Positions 1-11,519 of a DNA stretch of 64,000 nt are shown here, piece after piece. How positions within the stretch are numbered: the stretch's first letter is position 1; the number at the start of each line of letters is the position of its first letter. The notes under the pieces were generated by a model. It saw only the letters and a program-made list of their open reading frames with translations, did not search any database and had not been told where the DNA came from. Made by a program: the position numbers and the translations under genes. Source of the stretch: Combretum micranthum (taxonomy: Eukaryota; Streptophyta; Magnoliopsida; Myrtales; Combretaceae); NCBI GenBank assembly GCA_024138025.1, contig JAMXBD010002761.1, forward strand, positions 101,473 through 165,472, given 5' to 3'.

Positions 1-333
1 AATTATAAAGTAATAAGTTAGTAATACTAATATTATTTTTCATAATAACTTTATTAAAATAGTAGTAATCTTAATGACGACAACAACAACAACAACAACA
101 ACAATAATAGTGGTAATATCATTAATAGTAATATTCATAATAATATTATTAATTATAATGATAATGATAATCATTAGTAATAATAATAATAACAATAATA
201 ATGATATTAATACTAATAGTTATTATAATAAATTATTATTAATAATATTACTAATACTAACATTAGTAATGATAATAATAACATTATTAATAAGGATAAT
301 AATAATAATAATAACAACATTAATAATAATCTG

Positions 334-364
<31 letters not shown>

Positions 365-370
365 TTTTTG
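1..370. repeat. AAT/CAA trinucleotide low-complexity tract
   Basis: The stretch is almost entirely degenerate AAT/ATT triplets, with a short perfect (CAA)n block near 77-108. An 86-codon open frame here is only a by-product of the repeat: its translation is all I, L, N, T and S. Confidence 0.9.
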
Positions 371-1298
371 GAACTAAAATAGATGTTTATAATTTAATTT
401 AATTTTTTAATAAAGCCGAGAGGAACACAGCTTGGTACACAGCTATGTACTAGCCGTGTTTCTCTGGAATTCAAAAGAAAATGAATTCCACGTCGAGAGG
501 TACACAGGGGAGGTCCACGCCCGTGTTCTTTCTGTGCTCTTCTGGAAAATACACTATTCATCTCTTCTTCATGTTGTTTGATCCGATTTTGATTTTTTTT
601 CATGTCTAAATTGTTTCTAAAGCATTCCTAAGTGTTTATACATGTTATATATACACATATATCATCTCATAACACTCCAACATGTCTATTTCCTTGTTTT
701 ATAAATTTAAACGGTGTAACTAGGGTTTTTAAGAACTTACCTTGATGGAGCTCAATATGTATGTTTTGAAACTTATTCTTAGGCTGGTTTCGACCCTAAG
801 ACCATCATAACATGGTTTAGAACAATGTTTTAACAAGAAACTAACTATAAACGAATCAACTAACCTTGTTCCTCTTTTTGCCAAGCTTTTGGTTGTTCTA
901 ATGGAGGTTGTATTTGGATTTGAGTTTGTTGCTTGTTTGATGGTTTGTTTGGAATGAATTTTTGAGCTATTGATGTTGTTGTTTCATGTGTTTTAATGGC
1001 TTTATTTACTAGTATATCAAAGCTTTGTTTTGGGTTGTTAATGAAGCATATATAAGGGTGTGGATGAAGCTTCAAAGTCCGATTGGAGAAGAAAAATTTT
1101 GCCACCGAATTCTTTTGATTTCCCATGATTGTTCCCTTCATTTAATAAGTTTCATAGGTGGCAACATTGGATTGGTTTATGAGTTGATTTTGTTGACTTT
1201 TAGTAGACAATTTGACAAATTTTCCATGCAATTTTTGGCTACCACACATCTTTGAAATCCAAGCCCTCCATTTTGATGCAATTTGCACCTTATTTTGC

Positions 1299-1330
<32 letters not shown>

Positions 1331-1442
1331 TATAATATTAGTTAGTAATTATCTAGATTTTAGGATAGTTTATTAAGTTAAATGGAAATAATTTTCAGTT
1401 ATGACACTTATAAAAATTAATTACTTATTTAAGGTCAATAAA
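371..1442. other. no gene seen
   Basis: No recognisable coding or RNA gene. Short open frames on both strands have no family signature. An (AT)n microsatellite lies at about 1299-1322. Confidence 0.6.
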
Positions 1443-1846
1443 AAATAATTTCCAATATACCACTTCTAAATCGTGACTTAAAAATAGGATATACAAAAGT
1501 TACAGTACCGTACCTATATCGCAAAAGAAAGAAGCAATATACGTGTTATTTTCATACGTATATCGCGACTATTAAACGCGATATACATACTATATCGCGA
1601 CCAAACGCGATATACATGCTATATCGCGATTTTTTTACGCGATATACATGTTATATCGCGATTTTTTTACGCGATATACATGTTATATCGCGATTTTTTT
1701 ACGCGATATACGTGTATCGCCTTTTAGACACACGATATAGCGACTGTAGTAAAATATTATATCGCGTGTATATATCACGATTTACACATTAAAAAACTTA
1801 TCTTGGTTATGAAATACAATTTTGGTGTGGTATATTGGTAATTAAC
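1443..1846. mobile_element. MITE-like inverted-repeat element with hairpin minisatellite core
   Basis: The ends form an imperfect inverted repeat of about 20 bp: TTCCAATATACCAC near 1449-1462 on the left, and its complement GTGGTATATTGG from 1827 on the right. There is no coding capacity. The core is an array of palindromic units containing ATATCGCG and CGCGATAT. Size and structure fit a non-autonomous DNA transposon or foldback element. The superfamily is unclear, and the outer limits and any target duplication could not be fixed by eye. Confidence 0.5.
1558..1790. repeat. 32-bp tandem repeat of ATATCGCG hairpin units
   Basis: The unit starts ATATCGCGAT, continues through a T-run and ACGCGATATACATG, and recurs at 1621, 1653 and 1685 with a period of exactly 32 bp. 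Shorter, diverged units lie on both sides. Each unit contains CGCGAT facing ATCGCG across the T-run, so each can fold into a hairpin. The CpG-rich arms stand out against the very AT-rich surroundings. Confidence 0.85.
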
Positions 1847-3316
1847 TTCATTGGAGTTATTTATTGGTAATATTTTTCCACAGGAACTCTAGAGATGTGT
1901 TGAACCCAAGTTAAATGGGTACTAATATAATAATTATTCAAGAGTTTTATCTTCAAAAGTTTATATAGAGTTTAACAAATTTTCTAGATTGTTATTGAAT
2001 TCAACTTTAGGTTTAAAGTTTATGCTAATTATTATTTTTAGGTTTTATCTCACCCAATTAGGGTTTTTTAAGCTTAATAGGTCAATTTTCGTTTTAAGCT
2101 CCAATAGCTTAAGAATACTCAAATTAAACCAATGGTGTGATCTAAATATTTATTTGGAGTCTAGATTATTAGTTATACATCTGTTTATATTTTTATTATG
2201 TATTTATAACCCTAACAGTTTATCTTTAGGTTATTGTTTTCTAACTATAAGCATAATTGATTGTTTACTCTCTATCACACTTAATATCTTAACCAAGTCA
2301 TTCTTATATCTTGAGTTTTTGATATCTACTATGAAATCTTATTAGTAGTATTTAATACTATACATGAAACTTTGTTTTAGGGTTTAAAACTATATATAGG
2401 CTCCTTACAACTCGTAGTTCTATTAAACTTTGTTGAGTTCAATAGTAATAGTAACTATCTATTTTCTATATTTATATTTTTATCTATTTTTACTAGTATG
2501 TAAAATTCTCGAAGTTTACATTAGATGAATTTTATGATGGGAAAGAGTAGTGAATTAGATTTACATAATTTCTGAAATGGTTTTAAATATATTAAACATG
2601 GCTTCTTAATCATGTATCCGTCCCTGTCCCTGGTATGTGTATTTTTTATGATGTATATTTAGTACTAATAAAAGCTATGATTTTACTAGCATGAAAAGGA
2701 AAAAAAATAAAGAAAAGTTTCCTTTATCAATCCTCTATTTTTTATTTCTCTGTTTTTTTTTTCAGTTTTTTTTTTCTTTTATGACTTTTATTTTGTGCGA
2801 TTATTAGTATTAAACATACATCATCATTTTGCTACAAATACATCCTACTAATTTGCAAGGTGTCCTTTATATCGTGTGTTGGAATATTTTTAGTTTGCTT
2901 GTAATTTACTTATTTTTTAAAAAAATAACAAGTATATATATATATATTATTTATCTTCCCCATAAGAATTATTTTTGCCTAAACCTTAACTGCATTGGTC
3001 ATTTGATCTTTGATTTTCTTATAACATTTGTGCTTGCTTGAATCTAATTAACATTGACCAACAATTATATACTTAACAAAATTACGTATTTAAATTTTTA
3101 GTATAATTTAGCATCTCATAATATTATTTGTTATGGCTTTAGAATTCCATTTTGAATATACACGTACATATATACACATTGAGCCATTTTCCGGATGAAA
3201 AAAATAACAAAAAGTAAAAGAGTCTTACTTTTCGAACAAAGACTCTCTGGACCAAACGACGATATTGTGAAACCCTCTGCCAAGTTTATCAACCTTCGTT
3301 TTACATATTTTAATGT
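1847..3316. other. no gene seen
   Basis: AT-rich DNA with poly-T runs and a short (TA)n at about 2934-2946. The open frames (for example 1989-2345) are hydrophobic low-complexity translations with no recognisable domain. Confidence 0.6.
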
Positions 3317-3686
3317 CATGTTTGGTATATAAGAATGGACCTAGAATAAAATCGTGATTCTAGGTTTTATTACTTTTCTTATGTTTGGATGTACCATTAA
3401 AAGCCGAAATCGCTATTTCTTAGAATCAACGATTCCGACTTTAAGAGGGAATTCAATTCTAGTTTTAAGAAGGTGGAATCGCGATTTCATTCCAACTTTA
3501 TTAATTGTATTTAATATAATTACTCCTTTATCCTATTACATATTTATAACTTACATTTATTGCTAAGGATATTTCAAACAAAGACATCCCATGGCCATTC
3601 CATTCCATATACATTTCCAAACATAGGAATGGATTTGTCATTTCGAAACTCATTCCATTCCAAATCATTCTGGTGTATCAAATGTG
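3317..3686. mobile_element. MITE-like element with imperfect terminal inverted repeats
   Basis: The left end, CATGTTTGGTATATAAGAAT, is a partial complement of the right end near 3665-3686 (about 15 of 22 positions agree). The inside is rich in internally repeated ATTCC/GGAAT words, as in many short plant DNA elements. There is no coding capacity and no clear target duplication. Confidence 0.4.
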
Positions 3687-5370
3687 ATACAATAGCTTTT
3701 CCTACTTTAATATATTTTCATTAAAGAGAATACCTCTTAATATAAATTAGTTATTTAACTTTTTACTAACATTATTTATCCAGAAACAGTATAATTGAAA
3801 AACACACATTCCATATAGCTTTTTGAATTAATCTAATTTGGAATAATAACTTCCATAAGAAAGCATTGGTTATTTGAACTTTTCCTGTTGATACTTGGGG
3901 ATTGCAACAGAACTGTTATGTAATTATTATTTTATGATTTATTTTATTATGATGAAGTATTTTAATTAAAAAATCAATTTTAACATCAAATTGCCTTTTA
4001 GTAGATTTTTTTTAATGACTTTGATGATAGACTATTGATTATGTTTTTTAAAAAAATTATATGAGCTTTTATTAGGGGCCTAAATGCAACTTAACTAGGG
4101 GTAGGAGCAGTTAGGTTAACTGGTCCATCACTCTTTTTTCGTGCAAACCTAAGTAATCGGTTTTTAATATTTTAATTCGAAACGGTCGATTGTTAATGGT
4201 TAATTGTTTTAACGGATAACTTTTTTTTTGGTTAATTTTTTTCGATTGTTGTTAAATGGTTAACCGTATTTTTAGCTATGATTATACAAAATTAGACCCT
4301 TTTTGTTTCATAATAACATTAAAAAATTACAACTTAACAAGTCAAATAACATAATTATATTAAAAAATTACAAGTCAACAAATCAAATAATAATAAAACC
4401 AACAAATCATGAAATATAACACTAATACTAGTTTAAGGTTTAAAATTCAATAAGGGTTCAAAGTTCTAGATATTTATGTTTTTGAAACATTAAGACTGAA
4501 ATAGTAGATGGTTATAAATGAAAACCTAAACCAAAAACCAAAAAAAAATTATAAACGATAATCCTATATTGAAATTAATGGACTGATTAACCATAATTTT
4601 TTAATTGATTTTTCGGGTTCAATTCGATTACTCAACAGCATAATAGCTTTCTAAGATGGGACAAGTTTGTGCTATTATGATAAAATTAGACAGCAATATA
4701 TGTGTTTTTTTTTTCCCCCTCCAAATATTGTCCATTCGGAAAGAAGCTTTACTTTCTTACAAAACCCTTTGAAGATAAGCATTCATTTTGCATTGTGTAC
4801 CTAATTTCAAATATTCTATTACGAGCAGTTCGAACTAATGATGTTGTATTCTCTTAGCTTAAGGATCATAATTATTTTAACATCATCATATATTGTAAAA
4901 TTATCCATTGTCATATAAATTACAATATGTAATATACCTTTAAATAATTTTTATTGAATATGTCATGAATGATTGTAATGTTTGTTTTTACGAAATTTTT
5001 TTTACTAAATAGATCAATTTTAAAATCCATATACAAAATTAATTAATTTCAAATTTTGAATATCTAATTGTATATTTTGTCAAAATTAATATCCCTCATG
5101 ATATTAACCTTTTTTTTTAAAATAATTATGTGTTGAACCAACTAGTTTTTAAGTAGATTTTGATGAGAATAAAATTACATAACTTAGCAAGTAAATAACG
5201 CCTAATTCGGTAAATCTTGATCAATAAACTGCAGAAATTGTTAAGTTATATCATCATCATTAGATCAAACAAAACACAATCAAAACAATGAATTGAAAGA
5301 AAATATTTGTTTGGTCATTCCCTGATATTTTGTTTATGTGATTTTTCAGGTTGGTAGTACACCGACTGAC
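3687..5370. other. no gene; possible decayed transposon around 4110-4640
   Basis: No coding region was recognised. From about 4110 to 4640 there are repeated GGTTAAC/GTTAACC and CGATTNNTNNT words on both strands, a pattern typical of subterminal repeats in decayed hAT-like elements. I see no defined ends. Confidence 0.35.
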
Positions 5371-6214
5371 CTAAACATCATCACAGGTGGGTTCTGAACG
5401 CGAACTAACTGACCCATCACTGCAATTCCTGAATCGAAAGTAGCTCGAGAATGATAGGTTTGAACCGATAAAGGATTCGCCGGTTCTAGATGGTCTTTAT
5501 GGTTCCATCCCTGAAAACCGCATGACCTGGGGGTTTTGGAACCGCCGGTTCAAGAACCAGTAAAACTGGCGGTTCTACATCATAAAAATTATAAAAAAAA
5601 AAAGAAAATTTAAAAAATGTAATTATAAAATAAATATTTAAAACTAATTTAACATAAATAATAAAAAAATTATTTCCTAGTCACAATATTAATGGGTTAT
5701 CACTAACAACACAAGTAATAAATACATTTGAAAATCATATATTGTTAAATTTATGTAGATTTCTAACCAAAGTAGGCTTTTTTTCTTAACAATTTGTGAT
5801 TTGTTTTTTGTTGTTGGAAATTATTTGTATCTTGAATATTTTATAGTGTGACATTACTAATATAACAACTAAAAAAGTACAAGTGATTGTATATAAATAA
5901 ATACGTAATCATAGAATTTCTTTTATCTAATGCTATGATCAATTACTGTTAGACTCAATGTGATTTCAAGTTAAAAATTTATTTTGTATTTTTTCTTAGT
6001 TAAATTAAATAAATTATTTAATTATTTTTTATTTTTTTATTTCATGGTTCCAGTTCCTTTAGAACTGAAAGCGAACTATGGGAACCGGCGGTTCCTAAGA
6101 ACTGAAAAACGGACCGGCTCCCAAGAGTCCAGTTTCGGTTCCATTATTTTTGGAATCGAGAATCGGCGATTCGGGTCCAATTCCATATCCAAATCGTACC
6201 GTAATGACGTTTAG
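5371..6214. mobile_element. hAT-like non-autonomous element
   Basis: The left end CTAAACATCATCAC matches the complement of the right end GTAATGACGTTTAG. Both subterminal regions are dense in GGAACCGCCGGTTC-type palindromes (for example near 5539 and 6078), while the AT-rich centre (5575-6040) has no gene. Clustered GGTTC motifs near the ends are typical of non-autonomous hAT elements. The 8-bp target duplication expected for hAT is not clear, so the family assignment is an inference. Confidence 0.45.
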
Positions 6215-6476
6215 ACTAACCGACACTAATAGCATTTCAGATGAGCGTTCTTTCATATTCCAGGTCTACCAAACACCAGCACTAGCTCACCGATGCCTCT
6301 ATGTATAGCGAAATTAACCTTCCGACTTACAAGGAAGTCTAACAAAAAATCAGATTATCCATCTTATAGGAAAAACGGGTTGAATTGAAAGGCTATTCCC
6401 AACAAAAAGTGCGTTAAGATTTCATCCGTTTAATGTTTAAAATGTAGCCTTGGTGAGTTCTGGTAAATACATATAT

Positions 6477-6845
6477 GTAGCCTTGTTGGGTGCTAGTAAA
6501 CGTGCATGTGGATGCATGTTCATACATATGCCCATAGAATAAAATGAGAAATTAAATTTTGAATCATTCTTATATTTCGGTTTTCTTTTATAACAATTCA
6601 TATTATAACTCCAGGGATATTCTATAGTCTCATCATTAATTTTGACGAGACCAGTCCCATGGTTCACACTATAAATATAATTAAATCATTAAAATAGTTA
6701 ATCTTTCAATTATTATATTCATTTTAATTGTTAGATAGTTAACTGAATGGTCCCATCGACATGAATAAGTTATTATTATGTTTTATAGTAAGATTTTTGA
6801 ATTTATTATATCGGTTTGGGTTTGTGGGGAAATTCAATAGTCCTC
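6477..6845. repeat. dispersed duplicated block, copy 1
   Basis: This block is repeated at about 22053-22580. Shared landmarks are ATGTTCATACA, the run around ATTTTGAATCATTC, TTTTCTTTTATAACAATTC, and GGTTTGGGTTTGTGGGGAAA. It lies immediately upstream of the small peptide gene at 7085, so it may include duplicated promoter DNA. The second copy is broken by indels. Confidence 0.7.
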
Positions 6846-6995
6846 TCATAAATTTTGATGGGACTTCTTCCGTCACAAACATTGATCCAACCATTATTTC
6901 TATTTAAATTATTATATTTATTTTAATGGTTAGTGGTTGATTGGATAGTCTCTATGAGATCGTTAAAAGCTGCTAGATTTGTGTTATGGAGCTCC

Positions 6996-7003
6996 TATAA
7001 ATA
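6996..7003 (+). promoter_or_regulatory. TATA box
   Basis: TATAAATA lies 82 bp upstream of the 7085 start codon. This is right for a transcription start near 7030 and a 5' leader of about 55 nt. It supports the small gene downstream being, or having been, a real promoter-driven unit. Confidence 0.55.
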
Positions 7004-7084
7004 TTCAACGGCTGATGAAGACAGAAACATATAAATCAAGTCGATAAAGTTCTTCAAACATTAATCCAAAAAAGGAAAAGCAAA

Positions 7085-7537
7085 ATGAAGATGACAATGG
7101 CCTTTATTTGCATTAACATTCTCATGGCCCTTATTGGCATTACCATTCTCATGGTTCGCAATGCTTGTATGTAACCTTTTTTTTATGTCGAAAAAAATTA
7201 TGGTTTAGGCAGAGACGATTAATATTGATTTTCATTTGTTTATATTATGCAAATTACACTTTATCACTGGCTTCTATAGATGAACCTCTGCAAACGAAGT
7301 ACGGGAATCGGGATTATTGACTACGATGATGAACCTCTGCAAACGAAATTCGGGAATTGGACGATGATTGAGGTCGGTGATGAACCTTTGCAAACGAAAT
7401 ACGGGAATTGGACGTTTACTGACCACGATGATCCTTTGAAAAAATGCAGACGTAACAAAGATTGCAAAGAAATATGTGGTGTACTTTCAGATTGCGAGGA
7501 TGAATGCGTCAATGGAAAACGTTTTTTGTTTTTGTAA
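7085..7537 (+). CDS. candidate small secreted Cys-rich repeat peptide, two exons
   Basis: Exon 1 (7085 to about 7174) encodes a Met start and a long hydrophobic segment rich in I, L and M, ending near RNAC, like a signal peptide. A GTATGT donor at about 7170 and a CTTCTATAG acceptor at 7279 bound a short intron. Exon 2 carries three tandem units of about 51 bp encoding EPLQTK(Y/F)GN, then a tail with five cysteines spaced C-x5-C-x3-C-x5-C-x3-C, stopping at 7537. An AATAAA lies at 7573-7578. With the best splice, the first unit is 2 bp short and the frame breaks before unit 2. A weaker donor (ATG followed by GTTCGC) would restore the long frame. The family is not recognised. It could be an apoplastic signalling or defence peptide, or a recent pseudogene. 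Confidence 0.5.
7280..7433 (+). repeat. three tandem ~51-bp coding units
   Basis: ATGAACCTCTGCAAACGAA begins the units at 7280, 7329 and 7380. Unit lengths are 49, 51 and about 51 bp. Units 2 and 3 are in frame with each other and with the Cys-rich tail. The first has lost two bases just after GGGAAT. Confidence 0.8.
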
Positions 7538-7859
7538 TTAAAGATGAGATTGTGATTTTGTTATTAATCAATAATAAATTAAGTTGAGTTAATGACTTTA
7601 CATGCTTTTTTTATTTTTTTTATGGATTGAGTGCCAACCTCTACATAAGGACTTGAATGCTTTTTTTTCTATGATGTATATAGTGCTAATAAAACAAGAC
7701 ATGTATGTTTGTTTCTTTAATTGTCTCATGGCGTTCTTGGTTCTTATTGATATTTCTTTTGTTCTGTTTCTGGGTATCTCGTCTTCTTGTTTTCCTTTGT
7801 TCTTTTGATTCATGTCCTTGTGTTTTTTTCAGTTGTTCCTTTTTCGTTGTGTCTCGTCA
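7538..7859. other. no gene; 3' flank of the small peptide gene
   Basis: T-rich DNA following the AATAAA at 7573. The short open frames on both strands (7598-7941) are T-rich translations without a domain. Confidence 0.55.
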
Positions 7860-8088
7860 GGGTCTGTTTGTTTGGCTTTTTTCGATAGATACATATACTT
7901 TTTTCAAACTTTTTTTTAACAAAACGTTTATCAAGAAATAGATATAGATAAAAAAAAAGTTGGCAGTTCTCATCAAAAAATCAAATAGATCAAATATAGA
8001 TAAAATATAGATGCAAATCGGATATATTTACATATATCATTTTGAAAAAAATACAGATACAGATAAAAAACAAAACATCCAAACAGAT
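7860..8088. mobile_element. MITE of the GGGTCTGTTTGG family, copy 1
   Basis: It starts GGGTCTGTTTG and ends with the near complement CCAAACAGAT. The interior is a string of ATAGATATAGAT/ATACAGATACAG words. The same sequence in inverse orientation is at 57268-57497, and a diverged copy is near 50652-50867. TIR style and size (about 230 bp) suggest a PIF/Harbinger-like MITE. Confidence 0.7.
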
Positions 8089-8136
8089 TTGTGTGCTCTC
8101 TTTTTAATCCCTGTCTTTGTCGTGTCTGTAGCGTTA

Positions 8137-8666
8137 TGGCATCAGCTGCGAAATCAGGCAAGATCCCCCTATGCTCGAATAGCTTGAATCTTACTCAGGA
8201 GAGTCTTGATCTGGAAGATAATGTTGAATTGGTTAAAGAAAGTGAGCATATTATGGTGGGTAAACATCCTCAAGAAATCTTGGAAAGAATTTGGCGAGGT
8301 CAAAATTTCTCTGATGGGACAGAATCTGTTCCTATTTGCTTTTGATTGCTCTGAAACTGCTGTTAAGGTAATGGAGGAAGGTCCGTCGGCTATTATGGGA
8401 CATTGTTTGGCATTGGAAGAGTGGAAAATTGGGACAAGAGTAGAGGATATTAGTTTTTGACTCAACTACTTTTTGGGTTCAGATTCATGGCCTCCAATTA
8501 GAGCATTTGTCGATTAATAATGCTTACAAATTGCGGGTTGTGTTGGGTCTACTAGTGAAGGTAGATCCGATAAGAGCAGCAAATGGGATCAGACGTGGTT
8601 TCTTGAGTGTGGAAGTGAAGGTAGATTGTTCTAAATCTTTGCGTGCTGGTTTTTGGGTGAATCGCA
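8137..8666 (+). pseudogene. DUF4283/zinc-knuckle gene, 5' part, split by a retrotransposon
   Basis: Translation from the ATG at 8137 gives the start of a plant DUF4283 protein, with NLFLFAF, an EEGP word, FWVQIHGL and VLGLLVKVDP, the hallmarks of this domain. DUF4283 proteins with a CCHC knuckle are found in the first region of plant non-LTR elements and as stray copies. Frameshifts lie around 8340 and 8460. The frame reads LRAGFWVNR up to 8666, where the copia element begins, and resumes at 15322 with YGHKYWVLF. Clearly non-functional: it is frameshifted and interrupted by 6.65 kb. Whether it was a LINE or a host gene cannot be told, as no endonuclease or RT follows. Confidence 0.75.
8662..8666. 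repeat. target-site duplication TCGCA, left copy
   Basis: TCGCA lies immediately before the TG of the left LTR. The same five bases follow the CA of the right LTR at 15317-15321. Confidence 0.85.
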
Positions 8667-9128
8667 TGTAAGCTTCTATAAATACTTCTCAACATGTTCA
8701 GAAAACTCATGAACACAAAAGAGACATAAGCGGAAGCAAGAATTGATCAAATTACATACCTCTACCATTGCGAAACAAACGTAAGACATAATTCAATCAA
8801 GTTTTATTCCTGATTTTCTCTTTAGTTTCTGTCTGGTACTTCTAAACCCTAACTCACTCAATGCGATGGTGTAATTTATTTTAAGAGAGTAGGCTTAGGG
8901 ACCTAAACAGAAGATCACGTTCCATTATATACAACTCTACCCATCATAGAGTCTTTTGAACATAAGGGGCATGGATGTGGGACGTGGGTTGAACGTGTTC
9001 TTGAAAATGGGCCACATTCGGAATTAAAATTCCCGATAAAAAGGAAGGGATCTCAACTGAAAACCCAACCCAAAATAGAGCCTAAAATCTCGGGAAAATA
9101 TCTTAGAAACAAACGAGAAATTCCAACA
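8667..9128 (-). repeat. copia A 3' LTR (left)
   Basis: It runs from TGTAAGCTTC to TTCCAACA. Compared with the right LTR it has about 48 extra bases after GAATTGATCAAA, so the right copy has lost them or this one gained them. A pyrimidine run follows at 9129, the complement of the polypurine tract. Confidence 0.9.
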
Positions 9129-9416
9129 TTCTCCTACTTGGTCCATTTAACCCAACATCAAACATAACAAGAAACAAATTATAGGAATCATGGTGATAGG
9201 TCCTCTCATAGCGAGTATTATCTTCCATGCATTACGATATATAAAGTCTTTCAATACTAGCCCTTAAACTTCATGAATAAACCCAACATTTATTTGAGGT
9301 CCAAACTTAATGATATTTCTCATAACAAATGAATAAATAAACGTGTACACAAAACCAAATGAGAAAGCATCAATAAGTAAGAGTTTCCAAAACATCAAAT
9401 GCATGCACAATAAAAA

Positions 9417-10080
9417 TTACATCATGAAACTAAGTCTCATTCTTATTACACAATCCTTAAAAATTTTTGGTGGCATGCCTTTAATTAAAGAATCAACTAT
9501 CATTAACTCAGTACTAACATGCTCAATGACCACTTTCTTTTTCCTAACACGTTCTCTTATGGCTAAGTATTTGATGTTGATATGTCTACTTCGACTACCA
9601 CTCTTGTTGTTCTTAGCCATAAATATAGGAGCTGAGTTATCACAGTATAACCTCAATGGCCTAGAAACAAAATCTACAATTCTAAGCTCGGATGTGAAAC
9701 TCTTCAACCATACGCCATGTGAGGTAGCCTCAAAGCAAAATATGAACTTAGCTTCCATAGTGGAAGTAGCAGTCAAGGTTTGCTTCGCACTTTACCAAGA
9801 CACGACTCCACCGACAAGCATGAAAATATAACCAAATGTTGATTTACGTGAATCAACACAGCCAGTAAAGTCCGGATTAGAGGATCTAACAACCTCCAAA
9901 TTGTTAGTCCGTCTATACGTAAGCATGTAATCCTTTGTCTCTTGAACGTATCTCATTACCTTCTTTGTAGCTCTCCAGTGGTCAACACTCGAGTTACTTT
10001 GATATCTTCCTAGCATCCCAACAACAAATGCAATGTTAGGTCTGGTATAGACCTAAGCATACATTAGGCTTCCATCGGCT
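9417..10080 (-). pseudogene. copia A RNase H region
   Basis: The minus-strand translation has a TGCVDSRKSTFGYIF-like segment (10016-9792) and then MTATSTMEAKF, LYCDNSAP and HINIKYLAIRE (9776-9417). These match the copia RNase H pattern of ADWAG/RRSTSG, SSAEAEY, CDNQAA and H-I-IRYHFIRE. The two pieces are in different frames, so it cannot make one protein. Confidence 0.85.
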
Positions 10081-10133
10081 AAAGCATATGGGATGTTTTT
10101 CATTTGTTCCCTTTCAAGCTCATTTTTGGAGCA

Positions 10134-11010
10134 TTAATTTAAGTTGAATTTGTCACCCTTCACAATGGGTCCCAGACTTGGTGAACAATCCTTTATTCGA
10201 AATCTCTCTAAAACTTTATTGATATAGGTTTCTTGAGACAAACCTAAAATGCCTTGAGATCTTTCCCTATGGATCTTAATGCCAATGATGTAAGATGCCT
10301 TACCCATATCTTTCATATCAAAATTCTTCAAGAGGAATTGTTTCACCTCATATAGCAAACACTTATCATTAGTTCCAAGCAAAATGTCATCCACATATAG
10401 CACAAGAAAACAAACTTTACTCCCACTAACCTTTTGGTATATACATTAATCCATAATGTTCTCTTCAAAACCAAATGAAGTGATGACATTATGGAATTTC
10501 AAATACCACTGACAGAAGGCTTGTTTTAATCCATATATGGATTTATTAAGCTTACAAACCAAATGCTCACCATTACTACTGGAGAATCCTTCTAGTTGTT
10601 TCATGTAAATCTCTTCCTCTAGATTACCATTAAGGAAAGCCGTTTTCACATCTATTTGGTGCAACTCGAAATCAAAATGTGCAACCAATGCCATAATTAC
10701 TCAAAGAGAATCTTTCTTAGATACAAGAGAAAATGTCTCAGTGTAGTCAATTCCTTCTCTCTGAGTGAATCCTTTAACAACAAGTCTTGCTTTATGTCTC
10801 TCAAAGTTGCCTTGTGAATCTTTTTTTGTTTTGAAGACCCATTTGCATCCAATGGCTTTTACACCATCAGGCAACTTGACGGGATTTCAGACTCTGTTAC
10901 ATGCCATCGAATCCATCTCTTCTTTCATGGCACTATGCCATAAGTTCAAATTTTCAGAACTTATGGCTTGTGAAAACGTCTCAGGATTTTTTTCGGCTCC
11001 AACATTGTAG
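10134..11010 (-). pseudogene. copia A reverse transcriptase region
   Basis: The minus-strand pieces read, in order, [49 protein letters not shown] (the catalytic YVDD) and IGIKIHRERSQG. Stops at about 10445 and 10695 and frame changes break the domain. YVDD itself is kept. Confidence 0.9.
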
Positions 11011-11519
11011 TCAGACTCTTACAAATACATAACATAATCATTAGGAATTGTTGATTTCCTTACTATAGTAGATCTTCTTAATGTTGCATCAACATTCTCT
11101 TGAGGAATTGAATCATGTTGATCAGCAGCTTGTTCAATAGCTTCGGACATCTGTTGAACTTCAGTATCTACTAGATTAAGATCAGTAGTTTGTGGTTCCT
11201 TCGGGACTGGTTCTTCAACACGTATTTGCACTGGAGGCGTGTTGTTAACAACAACGATTAGTCCGCTACTTGGAGTGGTACATTAAGCATCTGTATTATT
11301 TTTCTCATAACTAATGCTATGAGATTGATCGCTCCCACTAATCAAGTCATTCTCAAGAAATTTTGCATTTCTTGATTCCACAAACCTAATGCTTTGAGAT
11401 GGACAATAAAATCTATATCTCTTAGACTTTCTAGCATATCCAATGAAATATCCACTAATAGTCCTTGGGTCTAACTTCTTCTTTTGTGGATCATAGACTC
11501 TTACTTCATCCGGACATCC

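Noticed and set aside
74..334. 86-codon open frame
   Set aside because: It is a translation of AAT/CAA triplet repeats.
1558..1790. CRISPR-like array of regular 32-bp repeats
   Set aside because: There are no unique spacers; the units are contiguous. The surroundings are plant nuclear DNA with no cas genes.
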